37,582 nt of DNA from CAG-1000 sp964545285 (GCA_964545285.1 CAZJEW010000010.1:1-37582); one strand, 5' to 3'. Shown: positions 23,939 through 31,809, counted from the stretch's first letter. The notes: generated by a model not told the origin, from the letters alone. Program-made: numbers and translations.

Positions 23939-24727
23939 ATGGAATTTACAATAATATTAATCGTTATTGTGTTGGTTATTATATTTAAAAGTATAGTACA
24001 AATTAATGAATTTGAAAGAGGTATTAAATTTACTCAAGGAAAATTTAGTGAGATAATGCAACCGGGATGGAATATTGTATGGCCTATTTTTCAATCATAT
24101 AAAAAAATTGATATAAGAGTTAAAGCTGTTGATGTTCCAGAACAAGAAGCAATTACTAAAGATAATGTATCTGTTAAAATTAATGCAGTTATATATTATA
24201 AGATATTTGATGCATCTAAAGCTATTTTAGAAGTCGAAAACTTTTATTATGCTGTTAGTCAATTAGCACAAACAACGATGAGAAATGTGGTTGGTTCAGT
24301 TTCATTAGATGAATTATTAGCTGAGCGTGAAAAATTGTCTTCAGCAATATGTCATATTATAGATGAAGCAACAGATCCATGGGGAATTAAAGTGGAAAAT
24401 GTTGAACTTAAGGATGTTTCTTTACCAGAAGATATGAAGAGGGTAATAGCTAAAGTAGCAGAAGCTGAAAGAGAAAAACTTGCTGTTATTACAAAAGCAC
24501 AAGGTGAAGTTGAAGCTTCTAAAAATTTAACTATTGCTGCCGAAACTATGGCTGCGTCTCCAGGTGCATTACATTTAAGAACTTTATCAACAATTAATGA
24601 TGTAAGTAGTGACCAATCTAATACATTGATATTCTGTATTCCTATTGAAATGCTTAAAGCATTTGAGGCAGGAAACGGAAGTAATGTAGTTAAGAAAATA
24701 ATAGATCATAATAAAAAAGATATATAA
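23939..24727 (+). CDS. SPFH/band-7 (stomatin-like) membrane protein
   Basis: A 262-residue protein with an N-terminal membrane segment (residues 3-20), the band-7/PHB domain (GIKFTQGKFSEIMQPGWNIVWP ... VPEQEAITKDNVSVKINAVIYYK) and a coiled-coil flotillin-like region with AEREKLAVITKAQGEVEASK. It belongs to the stomatin/slipin group, which form oligomeric membrane microdomain scaffolds and often associate with an NfeD protease partner; no nfeD is seen here. AAAGGAG lies eight bases before the ATG at 23939. It is a single-gene unit. Confidence 0.9.
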   Translation: MEFTIILIVIVLVIIFKSIVQINEFERGIKFTQGKFSEIMQPGWNIVWPIFQSYKKIDIRVKAVDVPEQEAITKDNVSVKINAVIYYKIFDASKAILEVENFYYAVSQLAQTTMRNVVGSVSLDELLAEREKLSSAICHIIDEATDPWGIKVENVELKDVSLPEDMKRVIAKVAEAEREKLAVITKAQGEVEASKNLTIAAETMAASPGALHLRTLSTINDVSSDQSNTLIFCIPIEMLKAFEAGNGSNVVKKIIDHNKKDI

Positions 24728-24747
24728 ATTATTTATATATTTTTTTA
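24720..24747 (+). terminator. Terminator after the SPFH gene
   Basis: ATATATAAA (24720-24728), loop TTA, TTTATATAT (24732-24740), then six or more Ts. The TAA stop is inside the stem. Confidence 0.75.
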
Positions 24748-24769
24748 TTATAAACATATTATTAATTAG

Positions 24770-25924
24770 GTGATTTATATTAAAAAGTTTTTAATAATAA
24801 TTATATTTATGTTTAGTATAAGTATAATTAATGCTAGTGATTTAACTCCAAATTCAAAAAGTTCAATATTAATAGAAGCAAGCACAGGCAAAATATTATA
24901 TGAAAAAAATAGCAATGAGAAAAGAAGTCCAGCATCTATGACTAAAATAATGACTTTATTATTGACTATGGAAGCATTGGAAAATAAGTCTATTAAGTTA
25001 AATGATCAAGTATTTATTTCTAAGAACGCTTCAGGAATGGGTGGAACACAAATATTTGTATCTGAAAATACATATGTATCTGTTGAAAATTTAATTAAAG
25101 GTATTGGTATTGCTTCTGCTAATGATGCTGCTGTTGCTATTTCTGAATATATTGCAGGTAGTGAAGATAACTTTGTAGAACTTATGAATAAAAAAGCAAA
25201 AGAATTGGGATGTAAAAGCACAAATTTTATGAATCCTCATGGTTTAGATGAGGAAAATCATTATACAACAGCATATGATTTATCGTTAATTGCTAAAGAA
25301 TTAATTAAATATGATTATGCAATTAAAATTACGAGTACATATGAAGACTATATTAATGTTTCTAACGTTAATCATTGGTTAGTTAATACAAATAAGTTAA
25401 TTAAATTTTATAAAGGCATAGACGGTCTTAAAACGGGTTATACTGATAATGCATTATATTGTTTAACTGCAACAATGAGAAAAAACGATATGAGACTTGT
25501 AAGTATAGTTATGGGAGTTGATTCAAAGGATAATAGGAGTAGTGATACTATATCATTACTTGAATATGGATATAGTATGTATGGAAGCAAAAAAATTCTT
25601 GATAAAGATAAATATAATAAAAAAATGTATCTAAATAATGCGACAAAAAAAGAAGTTAATTATTATTTAAAAGAAGATGTGAATTTAATAATTAATAAGA
25701 ATAATAAAGATGTAGAATATACTATAAAAGAGGAAATATTTGATGTTAAAGCTCCATTAAAAGAAAATGATATAGTAGGTGCTTTATATTTAAAAATTGA
25801 AGAAGAAGTTTATAAATATGATTTAGTTGTTAAAGATAATGTTATTAAAGCAAATTATTTTGAAACATTTATAAATCTTTTTAAAGATATTATTAATGGA
25901 AATATTAATATATTATTTAAATAA
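24770..25924 (+). CDS. D-alanyl-D-alanine carboxypeptidase (DacA type)
   Basis: Penicillin-binding D,D-carboxypeptidase (family S11) that removes the terminal D-Ala of peptidoglycan stem peptides. A signal peptide (IKKFLIIIIFMFSISIINA) is followed by the catalytic SxxK in SPASMTKIMT, the SAN triad in GIASANDAAVA and KTG in GLKTGYTDNA, then the PBP5-type C-terminal domain and a terminal amphipathic helix for membrane attachment. The start is odd. The only ordinary start, the GTG at 24770, lies inside AGGTGA (24768-24773), while the position five bases after that site carries ATT (24779). The leader AGGTGATTTAT is identical to that of ftsY, where ATG follows. Translation probably begins at the ATT. 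Confidence 0.92.
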   Translation: MIYIKKFLIIIIFMFSISIINASDLTPNSKSSILIEASTGKILYEKNSNEKRSPASMTKIMTLLLTMEALENKSIKLNDQVFISKNASGMGGTQIFVSENTYVSVENLIKGIGIASANDAAVAISEYIAGSEDNFVELMNKKAKELGCKSTNFMNPHGLDEENHYTTAYDLSLIAKELIKYDYAIKITSTYEDYINVSNVNHWLVNTNKLIKFYKGIDGLKTGYTDNALYCLTATMRKNDMRLVSIVMGVDSKDNRSSDTISLLEYGYSMYGSKKILDKDKYNKKMYLNNATKKEVNYYLKEDVNLIINKNNKDVEYTIKEEIFDVKAPLKENDIVGALYLKIEEEVYKYDLVVKDNVIKANYFETFINLFKDIINGNINILFK

Positions 25925-25953
25925 ATAATATATATTTTCTTTTATGTTTTTTA

Positions 25954-25962
25954 TGCTATAAT
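25954..25962 (+). promoter_or_regulatory. Extended -10 promoter of the FNT gene
   Basis: TGcTATAAT, 17 bases before the start; the AGGTGA ribosome site lies between. Confidence 0.6.
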
Positions 25963-25979
25963 TATAATGAGGTGATAAA

Positions 25980-26633
25980 ATGAAAAATATTTTTAAAATA
26001 AAAAAAATCAACAAAAAATATTTTGATTTTTTAATTAAAGGTGTATATGCTGGAATTATGATTGGTATAGGAGGAACTATCTTTCTATCATGTAGTAATA
26101 GAATAGTGGGATCTTTTCTATTTGCTATTGGATTATTGATGATATGTATGTATGGAATGAACTTGTTTACAGGAAAAGTAGGGTATGCTCTTGTAAATAA
26201 AATCAATTATTTATGGGAGTTACTTATATCGCTATTAGGTAATTTTATTGGAACATATATTGTTGGATTTTTAATTAGACAAACACGATTCTCTGATTTA
26301 AGTCAAACCGCTCTTAATATTTCTAATTTAAAGTTAAATGATAATCTTTTAAGTATTTTTATATTATCCTTATTTTGCGGAATTCTTATGTATATCGCTG
26401 TAAATAATTATAAAAAAGTTCCAGGAGAAGTTGGAAAATATATAGGAATATTCCTATGTGTAATGGTATTTATTCTTTGCGGTTTTGAACACTGCGTTGC
26501 TAATATGTATTATTTTACTGTTGCAAATGTATGGAATGCTAAAGCGTTTCTATATCTATTAGTAATGATTTTGGGTAATTCTGCGGGTTCTTTGCTGATT
26601 GCATTATTTTATAATAGATTCTACAAGAATTAA
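25980..26633 (+). CDS. Formate/nitrite transporter (FNT) family channel
   Basis: A 217-residue membrane protein with six hydrophobic segments. FNT hallmarks are GIGGTIFLS in the first helix, NLFTGK after the second, and CGFEHCVANMYY with the central-pore His in the fifth. GNSAGSLL lies in the sixth. The family moves formate, nitrite, hydrosulfide or lactate with protons. The substrate cannot be told from sequence; formate or lactate export would suit a fermenter (inference). It is somewhat shorter than the usual 250-280 residues because of short termini. Terminator and own promoter make it monocistronic. Confidence 0.9.
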   Translation: MKNIFKIKKINKKYFDFLIKGVYAGIMIGIGGTIFLSCSNRIVGSFLFAIGLLMICMYGMNLFTGKVGYALVNKINYLWELLISLLGNFIGTYIVGFLIRQTRFSDLSQTALNISNLKLNDNLLSIFILSLFCGILMYIAVNNYKKVPGEVGKYIGIFLCVMVFILCGFEHCVANMYYFTVANVWNAKAFLYLLVMILGNSAGSLLIALFYNRFYKN

Positions 26634-26639
26634 ATGTAT

Positions 26640-26663
26640 AAAACTCTTAATGAGTTTTTTTTT
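26640..26663 (+). terminator. Terminator after the FNT gene
   Basis: AAAACTC (26640-26646), loop TTAAT, GAGTTTT (26652-26658), T run to 26663. Confidence 0.8.
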
Positions 26664-26723
26664 ATAAAAAGAAGTGTTTTTCTTTTCTTTGGATAATAAT
26701 TCTATTAGAAAGGAGGAAAAAAG

Positions 26724-27755
26724 ATGATTAAAAAAATAATATTTATTTTATTGCTTGGATTTTATGTGGTTTCAATTAATGCTAGTACATATAAATATAC
26801 TGAATGGACTACTGATTATCCAGAAGGGGTTAATGAAAAATATATTGAAAGTGAGGTGAGATATAAGTGGTATAAAGAAATAGAAACGAACATAGAATAT
26901 TTACCAAAAGAGTCTTTCAACAACAAACTATATGATTTAAGTGATTTTATGTACACTGACTATGGTGAAGAATCATTAACTATTCCAGAAGAAAAAGAAG
27001 ATAGAGAAGTAATTACTAATGTTGAAGGAATATCTTATAGTTATGGCGATGTTGATCATATTCTAATAAGTAATATTACAGGTGCAAAAACATATTTTAT
27101 AGAAATAGATGTATTTAATAATAAAACAGGAGAATCTATAAATTATATATTTGAAAATATTTATAATGACATTTATGATTTAAGTAAACTAAACGATGAT
27201 AATTATGATGAATTTACGAAGATTGATTCTACTGTAATAATGTTGTTAAATTTAGGAGAAAAGTATGATGTTAGAGATTTAGCAATTAAATTATATTATC
27301 AAAACGCTTCCTTTTTATCAGAAACGATAGATGTTTCATTTACGAACGGAATAGACAATAAGTTGTTTTCTGGAACAACGAATTATGTTTATTGTTTAAC
27401 ATGTAGTACATATTTATACTATAACAATACCTATATATCAAACATTAACCAAGAAGTTACTACATATAAATATAGAGATAAATTGTATAAAACATATAAT
27501 ATTGAAAAAGAATATTCAAGTGAATATTTAGTTGATTTAGATGGGTATATTAAAGATGAAAATGATTTTGTAACATATTATAGATATATAGATGATTGTT
27601 ATGTATTATTTGATATTCATGGAAATATGGTAAATGATGAAAACTATTGTAATAAAAACTTTTGTTATGCAGTTTATGTAAAAAAAAAGACATCTCTTCT
27701 ACAACAATTGATGTTATTAATCCAAAGACGAATGATGAGATTTATAAATATATAA
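26724..27755 (+). CDS. Exported surface protein, 0-frame product (sorting signal in -1 frame)
   Basis: A 343-residue protein in the 0 frame: signal peptide (MIKKIIFILLLGFYVVSINA), an acidic mainly beta exported region with four cysteines near the end (YCLTC, DDCYVLF, YCNKNFCYAV), then KKK. After the run of nine As and a G (27680-27689) this frame adds 20 unrelated residues (TSLLQQ...) and stops. Shifted by -1 at that run, the protein instead continues with the NPKTND motif, a hydrophobic segment and a Lys-rich tail to 27868. No family recognised for the body. AAAGGAGG is a strong ribosome site. Confidence 0.8.
   Translation: MIKKIIFILLLGFYVVSINASTYKYTEWTTDYPEGVNEKYIESEVRYKWYKEIETNIEYLPKESFNNKLYDLSDFMYTDYGEESLTIPEEKEDREVITNVEGISYSYGDVDHILISNITGAKTYFIEIDVFNNKTGESINYIFENIYNDIYDLSKLNDDNYDEFTKIDSTVIMLLNLGEKYDVRDLAIKLYYQNASFLSETIDVSFTNGIDNKLFSGTTNYVYCLTCSTYLYYNNTYISNINQEVTTYKYRDKLYKTYNIEKEYSSEYLVDLDGYIKDENDFVTYYRYIDDCYVLFDIHGNMVNDENYCNKNFCYAVYVKKKTSLLQQLMLLIQRRMMRFINI
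27680..27689 (+). promoter_or_regulatory. A9G slippery run with A AAA AAG heptamer
   Basis: In the 0 frame the codons are GTA AAA AAA AAG ACA. The last seven bases of the run (27683-27689) form A AAA AAG in the phase used for -1 frameshifting in E. coli dnaX. Slipping by -1 joins the body to the downstream sorting signal. Whether slippage, repeat-length variation or a sequence error is at work cannot be told here. Confidence 0.55.
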
Positions 27756-27868
27756 TTATAGGATTAATTAGTATATTACTAATATGGTTAGTAATTAAAA
27801 AAATTGTAAAAAAATGTAATATGAATAATAAATCTAATTATGTCGAATGTAATGAAATAATTAAATAA
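27689..27868 (+). CDS. -1 frame C-terminus with NPKTN cell-wall sorting signal
   Basis: Read from GAC at 27689, this frame gives DISSTTIDVINPKTNDEIYK, a hydrophobic stretch (YIIIGLISILLIWLVI), then KKIVKKC and a short polar tail. NPKTN followed by a membrane helix and basic residues is the layout of a sortase sorting signal; NPQTN/NPKTG are known sortase B class motifs. It has no ribosome site of its own and belongs to the gene upstream. The frame closes with TAA at 27866-27868, 28 bases before the STAS gene. Confidence 0.75.
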   Translation, partial: DISSTTIDVINPKTNDEIYKYIIIGLISILLIWLVIKKIVKKCNMNNKSNYVECNEIIK

Positions 27869-27896
27869 ATAATATATATTTATTATGGGTGATTAA

Positions 27897-28232
27897 ATGA
27901 CTACAAGTATTGAGTTTAAGAAAGGAATACTATTCGTAAGAATAAAAGGAATATTAGTAGGAAATAAGGTAAGAAAATTTGAGGAAGAGGTAATACCTAT
28001 TATAGTTGGACTTGAAGCAAAAAATGTTACAATTAATTTATTTGATGTTCATTTAATTGATAAAAGAGGTTTAGATTCTTTTATTAAAATTTCTTCATTA
28101 GTTAATAAAAACAATGGTAAGTTAGCTATATGTGAAATAAATGAATACATAGCATTAAATTTTGCTAATAGCGATATATTTGATTATTGTTTTAGAACTA
28201 AAAATGAATTAACTTCGTTAGGAGTGTTTTAA
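27897..28232 (+). CDS. SpoIIAA-like STAS-domain protein
   Basis: A 111-residue anti-anti-sigma-type STAS protein. It aligns by eye with Bacillus SpoIIAA over its length, including INLFDVHLIDKRGLDSF against the NLEDLSFMDSSGLGV region and the ending SLGV. SpoIIAA is switched by phosphorylation of the Ser after MD; here the residues are D55-K56-R57-G58, so the phosphoacceptor is Lys. It therefore cannot be controlled by the usual kinase. GGGTGA is the ribosome site. The TAA stop overlaps the ATG of the sigma factor gene, and no spoIIAB lies between. Confidence 0.85.
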   Translation: MTTSIEFKKGILFVRIKGILVGNKVRKFEEEVIPIIVGLEAKNVTINLFDVHLIDKRGLDSFIKISSLVNKNNGKLAICEINEYIALNFANSDIFDYCFRTKNELTSLGVF

Positions 28233-28852
28233 TGATTAATATATACATCAAAGAGTGTGAGGGAATTATATACTCTTTAGCAAATAGATATAAAGACAGT
28301 AGCAGTGTTGAAGACTTGTATCAAGCAGGTTGTATAGGTGTAATAAAGGCATCAAAAACGTTTAATAATAATCTTAATGTTAAGTTTAGTACATATGCTT
28401 ATAACTTTATTTTAGGAGAAATAATTGAAAGTATTAGAAAAGATAGAAATATAAAAGTAAGTGTAGATTATTTTGAAATATATAAAAGATATAAAAAGAC
28501 AAAACAATTGTTAACTAGTAGTTACAATAGAGAAGTTTCATTTGGTGAAATTGCCAAATTCATGGACATAGATGAATACTTGTTAGCATCGATAATAGAG
28601 AGAACTGCATATACAAAAAGTTTAGAAAATGAGCATATATCATATGTTGATGAAAATGATAAATTGTTAAATAAACTAGCATTAGATTCTTCAATAGACA
28701 AACTAGATGAACCAGCAAAATCAATAATAAGATATAGATATTATTTTGGAATGACACAGCAGGAAGTTGCGGAAAATATGAGTTTATCACAAGCAAAAGT
28801 ATCAAGAGAAGAAACGCATGCATTAAAAATGATGAAAAAAGATGTAGCATAA
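28232..28852 (+). CDS. Sigma-70 family factor of the SigF/SigB/SigG type
   Basis: A 206-residue alternative sigma factor without region 1. Region 2 contains EDLYQAGCIGVIKASKTF and FSTYAYNFILGEIIESIRKD (core binding and -10 recognition). Region 3 is VSFGEIAKFMDID, and region 4 is GMTQQEVAENMSLSQAKVSREE (-35 recognition HTH). It is closest to the sporulation/stress SigF-SigB-SigG class. With the overlapping STAS gene it forms a two-gene version of the spoIIA operon lacking the anti-sigma kinase. No sporulation genes are seen elsewhere in the window. Confidence 0.88.
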   Translation: MINIYIKECEGIIYSLANRYKDSSSVEDLYQAGCIGVIKASKTFNNNLNVKFSTYAYNFILGEIIESIRKDRNIKVSVDYFEIYKRYKKTKQLLTSSYNREVSFGEIAKFMDIDEYLLASIIERTAYTKSLENEHISYVDENDKLLNKLALDSSIDKLDEPAKSIIRYRYYFGMTQQEVAENMSLSQAKVSREETHALKMMKKDVA

Positions 28853-28881
28853 AAAAATCTAAATTAATTTTTAGATTTTTT
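28852..28881. terminator. Bidirectional terminator between convergent genes
   Basis: A perfect 12-bp stem (28852-28863 with 28870-28881) of A6/T6 ends. The loop TTAATT contains the minus-strand stop codon of the next gene. It serves both strands. Confidence 0.85.
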
Positions 28882-29499
28882 GTTTTTTATGCATGAAATT
28901 ATATAGCCAATTATTCCTGCAACAACACCTGTTATAATTATTTGATTTATTCTATTTGCAAAAAAGCCTTCTTTCTCAACTTCTTTATCGTTTATTTTAA
29001 AATTTTTAAATATGGTTGTATCATTGATTTTTTCTTTGCTATCAGTTGTGTACACAACTGTAGTAATATGACTATTAGTAGTAATTACATAGCTTTTTTG
29101 ATACATTATATATCCTAATGATTCTTCTGTTGGCCACTCAGTAACATATGTTAAACATAAATAGTTATTAATCTTTTCTTTTTCCATTGATGTCACATTT
29201 ACTGTTAAATTATAATCTGTTAATGATTTGTTTAATGTTTCTGTTATTTGTTTTTTGTACTTTTCTAAATCTTCATCACTAAAGTTATTTATATCTTGTT
29301 TTGATGTTGTAGAGTTTGAATCTGTAGTTATTATTATACTTGGGAGCTCATTTAATGTATCACTTTTCCAAGTATATATATTTTCACCTTCTTCTAGGTC
29401 TTTATATCCTTCAGGTATTTCAATACTGAAATAATCATTTTCATAAGCTAAAACATAAGTTGGAATAAATAAAAGCATTATTAATAAAATCTTTTTCAT
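28864..29499 (-). CDS. Exported protein with C-terminal membrane anchor, unknown
   Basis: A 211-residue minus-strand protein: signal peptide (MKKILLIMLLFIPTYVLA), an exported domain rich in Thr, Ser and Asp/Glu that starts YENDYFSIEIPEGYKDLEEG, and a C-terminal transmembrane helix (about residues 184-203) with a Lys-rich tail. The opening 'YFSIEIPEGYK' recalls the PsbP/DUF1795-like fold seen in small bacterial lipoproteins, but I cannot confirm it. I use the ATG at 29499 after GAGGTGA; the in-frame GTG at 29505 is part of that site. Confidence 0.75.
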   Translation of the reverse strand: MKKILLIMLLFIPTYVLAYENDYFSIEIPEGYKDLEEGENIYTWKSDTLNELPSIIITTDSNSTTSKQDINNFSDEDLEKYKKQITETLNKSLTDYNLTVNVTSMEKEKINNYLCLTYVTEWPTEESLGYIMYQKSYVITTNSHITTVVYTTDSKEKINDTTIFKNFKINDKEVEKEGFFANRINQIIITGVVAGIIGYIISCIKNKKSKN

Positions 29500-29514
29500 G
29501 TTCACCTCATAAAC

Positions 29515-29523
29515 ATTATATCA
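29515..29523 (-). promoter_or_regulatory. Extended -10 promoter of the 28864-29499 gene
   Basis: On the minus strand TGaTATAAT (29523-29515), 15 bases before the start. It is divergent from the ABC transporter promoter about 20 bases away. Confidence 0.6.
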
Positions 29524-29533
29524 TAAATAATAT

Positions 29534-29561
29534 TTGATTTTGATAATAAAAATGATATAAT
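29534..29561 (+). promoter_or_regulatory. Promoter of the amino-acid ABC transporter operon
   Basis: TTGATT (29534-29539), 16-base spacer, TATAAT (29556-29561) preceded by TGa, an extended -10. Confidence 0.7.
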
Positions 29562-29580
29562 TTTATTATAGGAGACTTAT

Positions 29581-30309
29581 ATGAAAAAAATTATTACTTT
29601 TTTGTTAATTCTTATTATATTATTTACATTATATGGATGTGGAAATGATGAAGATAAAATTGTTATGGTAACTGAAGCTGGGTTCGCACCTTATGAATAT
29701 TACGAAAATAATGAGATTGTTGGAGTAGACATTGATATTGCTAAAGAAATAGCAAGTTATTTGGGAAAAGAATTAGTTATTAAAGATGTCGCATTTGATT
29801 CAATTATCAATGAATTGAACTCTGATAAAGCAGATTTTGCTGCTGCAGGAATGAGTATAACTGAATCCAGAAAAAAAAGTGTGGATTTTTCTACCGAATA
29901 TGTTACTAGTAAGCAAGTTATAGTTGTTAGAAAAGATTATGACAAAATAAATACTTTAGATGATTTAAATAATAAAACGGTTTCTGTACAGCTTGGAAGT
30001 GTAGCAGATTTGTGGTTAGAAGAACAATATCCTACAGTAAAAATAGTGACTCAAAAAAAGTTTTTAACAGCTGCTGAAGATGTTAAATCAAGTAAATCTG
30101 ATTGTATTATTATGGATTATTTGCCTGCACAAGAAATAGTCAAAAATAATTCTGAATTAGTCATTTTAGATATAGATGTTTTTACCGATAAATATGCTAT
30201 AGCTGTTAAAAAGGGAAATTCAGAATTATTAGAACAAATAAATATTGTATTAAATAATTTAATAAATGAAGGGAAAATAGAAGAATATATTATTAATCAT
30301 TCTTCATAA
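29581..30309 (+). CDS. Polar amino-acid ABC transporter, substrate-binding lipoprotein
   Basis: A 242-residue family 3 solute-binding protein. The lipoprotein signal ends in LYGC, so Cys20 would carry the lipid anchor. The family signature is seen in EAGFAPYEYY ... GVDIDIAKEIA, and ligand-site segments include FAAAGMSITESRKKSVDFS. This family binds polar amino acids such as arginine, ornithine, glutamine or cystine. Specificity is not readable by eye; the arginine deiminase genes downstream make arginine a reasonable guess. GGAGA lies seven bases upstream. First gene of a three-gene operon. Confidence 0.92.
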   Translation: MKKIITFLLILIILFTLYGCGNDEDKIVMVTEAGFAPYEYYENNEIVGVDIDIAKEIASYLGKELVIKDVAFDSIINELNSDKADFAAAGMSITESRKKSVDFSTEYVTSKQVIVVRKDYDKINTLDDLNNKTVSVQLGSVADLWLEEQYPTVKIVTQKKFLTAAEDVKSSKSDCIIMDYLPAQEIVKNNSELVILDIDVFTDKYAIAVKKGNSELLEQINIVLNNLINEGKIEEYIINHSS

Positions 30310-30316
30310 AAGAAGT

Positions 30317-31033
30317 ATGGAAGCATTTGCTAGATGGTTATTAGAAATTATTGATAATTTTTTAAATACAGTTGTATATGAAAGTAGATATATGCTTATT
30401 TTAGATGGGCTTAAAAACACTATTCTGATATCGCTAGGTGCAGTAATTATTGGAATACTATTAGGATTTTTGATATCAATAATAGGGTACACTAATAAAA
30501 CAATAGGAAAATATAAACTTTTAAACGCTATAGGAAAAATTTATGTAACTATAATAAGAGGGACACCATCTGTATTACAGTTAATGATTATATATTATAT
30601 TATTTTCAAATCATCAACAATTAATCCTATTTTTATAGGAATGCTTGCGTTTGGACTTAATAGTGCAGCATATTCTTCAGAAATACTTCGAAGTGGTTTT
30701 GAAAGTATTGATACAGGACAAATAGAAGCTGGTCTTTCTCTTGGACTCAAATATATTCAAGTATTAAATAAAATTATAATACCTCAAGCTATTAAAAACA
30801 GTTTACCAGCTATGGGAAATGAGTTTATTACATTAATTAAAGAAACTGCTGTTGCAGGTTATATTGGAATATTAGATTTAACAAAATCTTCAGATATAAT
30901 AGCTTCAAGAACATATGATTATTTTTTTCCATTAACATTAATTGCTCTAATATACCTTCTAATTACTGGATTTTTAAGTAAATTCCTAAGAAGAATAGAA
31001 AAGAGGTTGGATATAGATGCTAAAAGTAGTTAA
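30317..31033 (+). CDS. Polar amino-acid ABC transporter, permease
   Basis: A 238-residue HisM/GlnP-type permease. It has about five transmembrane helices. The coupling region EAGLSLGLKYIQVLNKIIIPQAIKN is the permease EAA motif (EAAxxxGxxxxxxFxxIxxPxA) that contacts the ATPase. GLKNTILISLGAVIIG near the N-terminus is typical. The start is seven bases after the stop of the binding protein with a weak AAGAAG site, so coupling is likely. The 3' end overlaps the ATPase gene by 17 bases. Confidence 0.92.
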   Translation: MEAFARWLLEIIDNFLNTVVYESRYMLILDGLKNTILISLGAVIIGILLGFLISIIGYTNKTIGKYKLLNAIGKIYVTIIRGTPSVLQLMIIYYIIFKSSTINPIFIGMLAFGLNSAAYSSEILRSGFESIDTGQIEAGLSLGLKYIQVLNKIIIPQAIKNSLPAMGNEFITLIKETAVAGYIGILDLTKSSDIIASRTYDYFFPLTLIALIYLLITGFLSKFLRRIEKRLDIDAKSS

Positions 31034-31727
31034 TATCAGTAAAAAATTTGGAGATTCTATAGTATTCAAAAGTATTAGTTTTGAGGTAAATGAAAATGAT
31101 AGATTACTTATAGTAGGACCTTCGGGTGGAGGAAAAACAACTTTATTAAGATGCTTAAACAAATTAGAAATTCCTGACAGTGGAAATGTTTATTTAAATG
31201 GCAAAAATTTTAAAGATTTAGATGATAGATACATAAGAAATAAGGTTGGAATGGTCTTTCAGAATTATAATTTGTTTCCTCATTTAAGTGCTAAAAGAAA
31301 TGTTACTTTAGCACCAAAATTACTTAAGTTAGGAACGGATGCAGATATAGAAGAAAAAGCAGAAAATTTATTAGAAATTGTTCATATATTAAATAAAAAA
31401 GATGATTATCCTAAAAATTTAAGTGGAGGAGAAAAGCAAAGAGTAGCAATAGCAAGAACTTTAGCAACTAATCCCGATATATTGCTATTTGATGAACCTA
31501 CTTCAGCATTAGATCCTGAGGTAGTGAAAGATTTTATTGAATTATTAAAAGAACTATCTAAAACAAAAACTATAATAGTTGTATCACATGAAATGGATTT
31601 GATTAAAACATATGCTACCAAAGTATTATTTTTAGCTGATAATAAAATATTAGAATATGGTACACCTAGTAGAATAATGAAATCAAAAAATGAAAAAGTT
31701 CAAAAGTTTTTTGAACAAGTTAAATAA
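31017..31727 (+). CDS. Polar amino-acid ABC transporter, ATP-binding protein
   Basis: A 236-residue ABC ATPase of the GlnQ/HisP group: Walker A GPSGGGKTT (about residues 34-42), Q-loop MVFQNYNLFPHL, signature LSGGEKQRVAIAR, Walker B ILLFDEPTSALDP and H-loop VSHEM. It powers the permease encoded just upstream. The start overlaps the end of the permease gene, with GAGG nearby. No clear terminator follows; transcription could continue to arcA, which also has its own promoter. Confidence 0.94.
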   Translation: MLKVVNISKKFGDSIVFKSISFEVNENDRLLIVGPSGGGKTTLLRCLNKLEIPDSGNVYLNGKNFKDLDDRYIRNKVGMVFQNYNLFPHLSAKRNVTLAPKLLKLGTDADIEEKAENLLEIVHILNKKDDYPKNLSGGEKQRVAIARTLATNPDILLFDEPTSALDPEVVKDFIELLKELSKTKTIIVVSHEMDLIKTYATKVLFLADNKILEYGTPSRIMKSKNEKVQKFFEQVK

Positions 31728-31730
31728 TAT

Positions 31731-31754
31731 AAAGTAAGACTGTATATTTACTTT
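31731..31754. promoter_or_regulatory. Inverted repeat overlapping the arcA -35
   Basis: AAAGTAA (31731-31737), 10 bases, TTACTTT (31748-31754). The right arm overlaps the putative -35, as an operator would. It does not match the ArgR box well, and it lacks a direct T run, so it is a poor terminator. Confidence 0.4.
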
Positions 31755-31775
31755 TAATGTTTTTAAAGATATAAT
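31747..31775 (+). promoter_or_regulatory. Promoter of arcA-arcB
   Basis: TTTACT (31747-31752), 17-base spacer, TATAAT (31770-31775), 34 bases before the arcA start. Confidence 0.6.
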
Positions 31776-31809
31776 TAAGTTATAAAAGATAAATAGAGAG
31801 GAGATTTAT

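Noticed and set aside
27662..27868. Separate small gene downstream of the 26724 gene
   Set aside because: It has no ribosome site, and its first codons duplicate the cysteine-containing end of the upstream protein in another frame; it is better explained as that protein's C-terminus.
31731..31754. Terminator of the ABC operon or ArgR box
   Set aside because: The T run is separated from the stem, and the arms do not fit the ArgR consensus.
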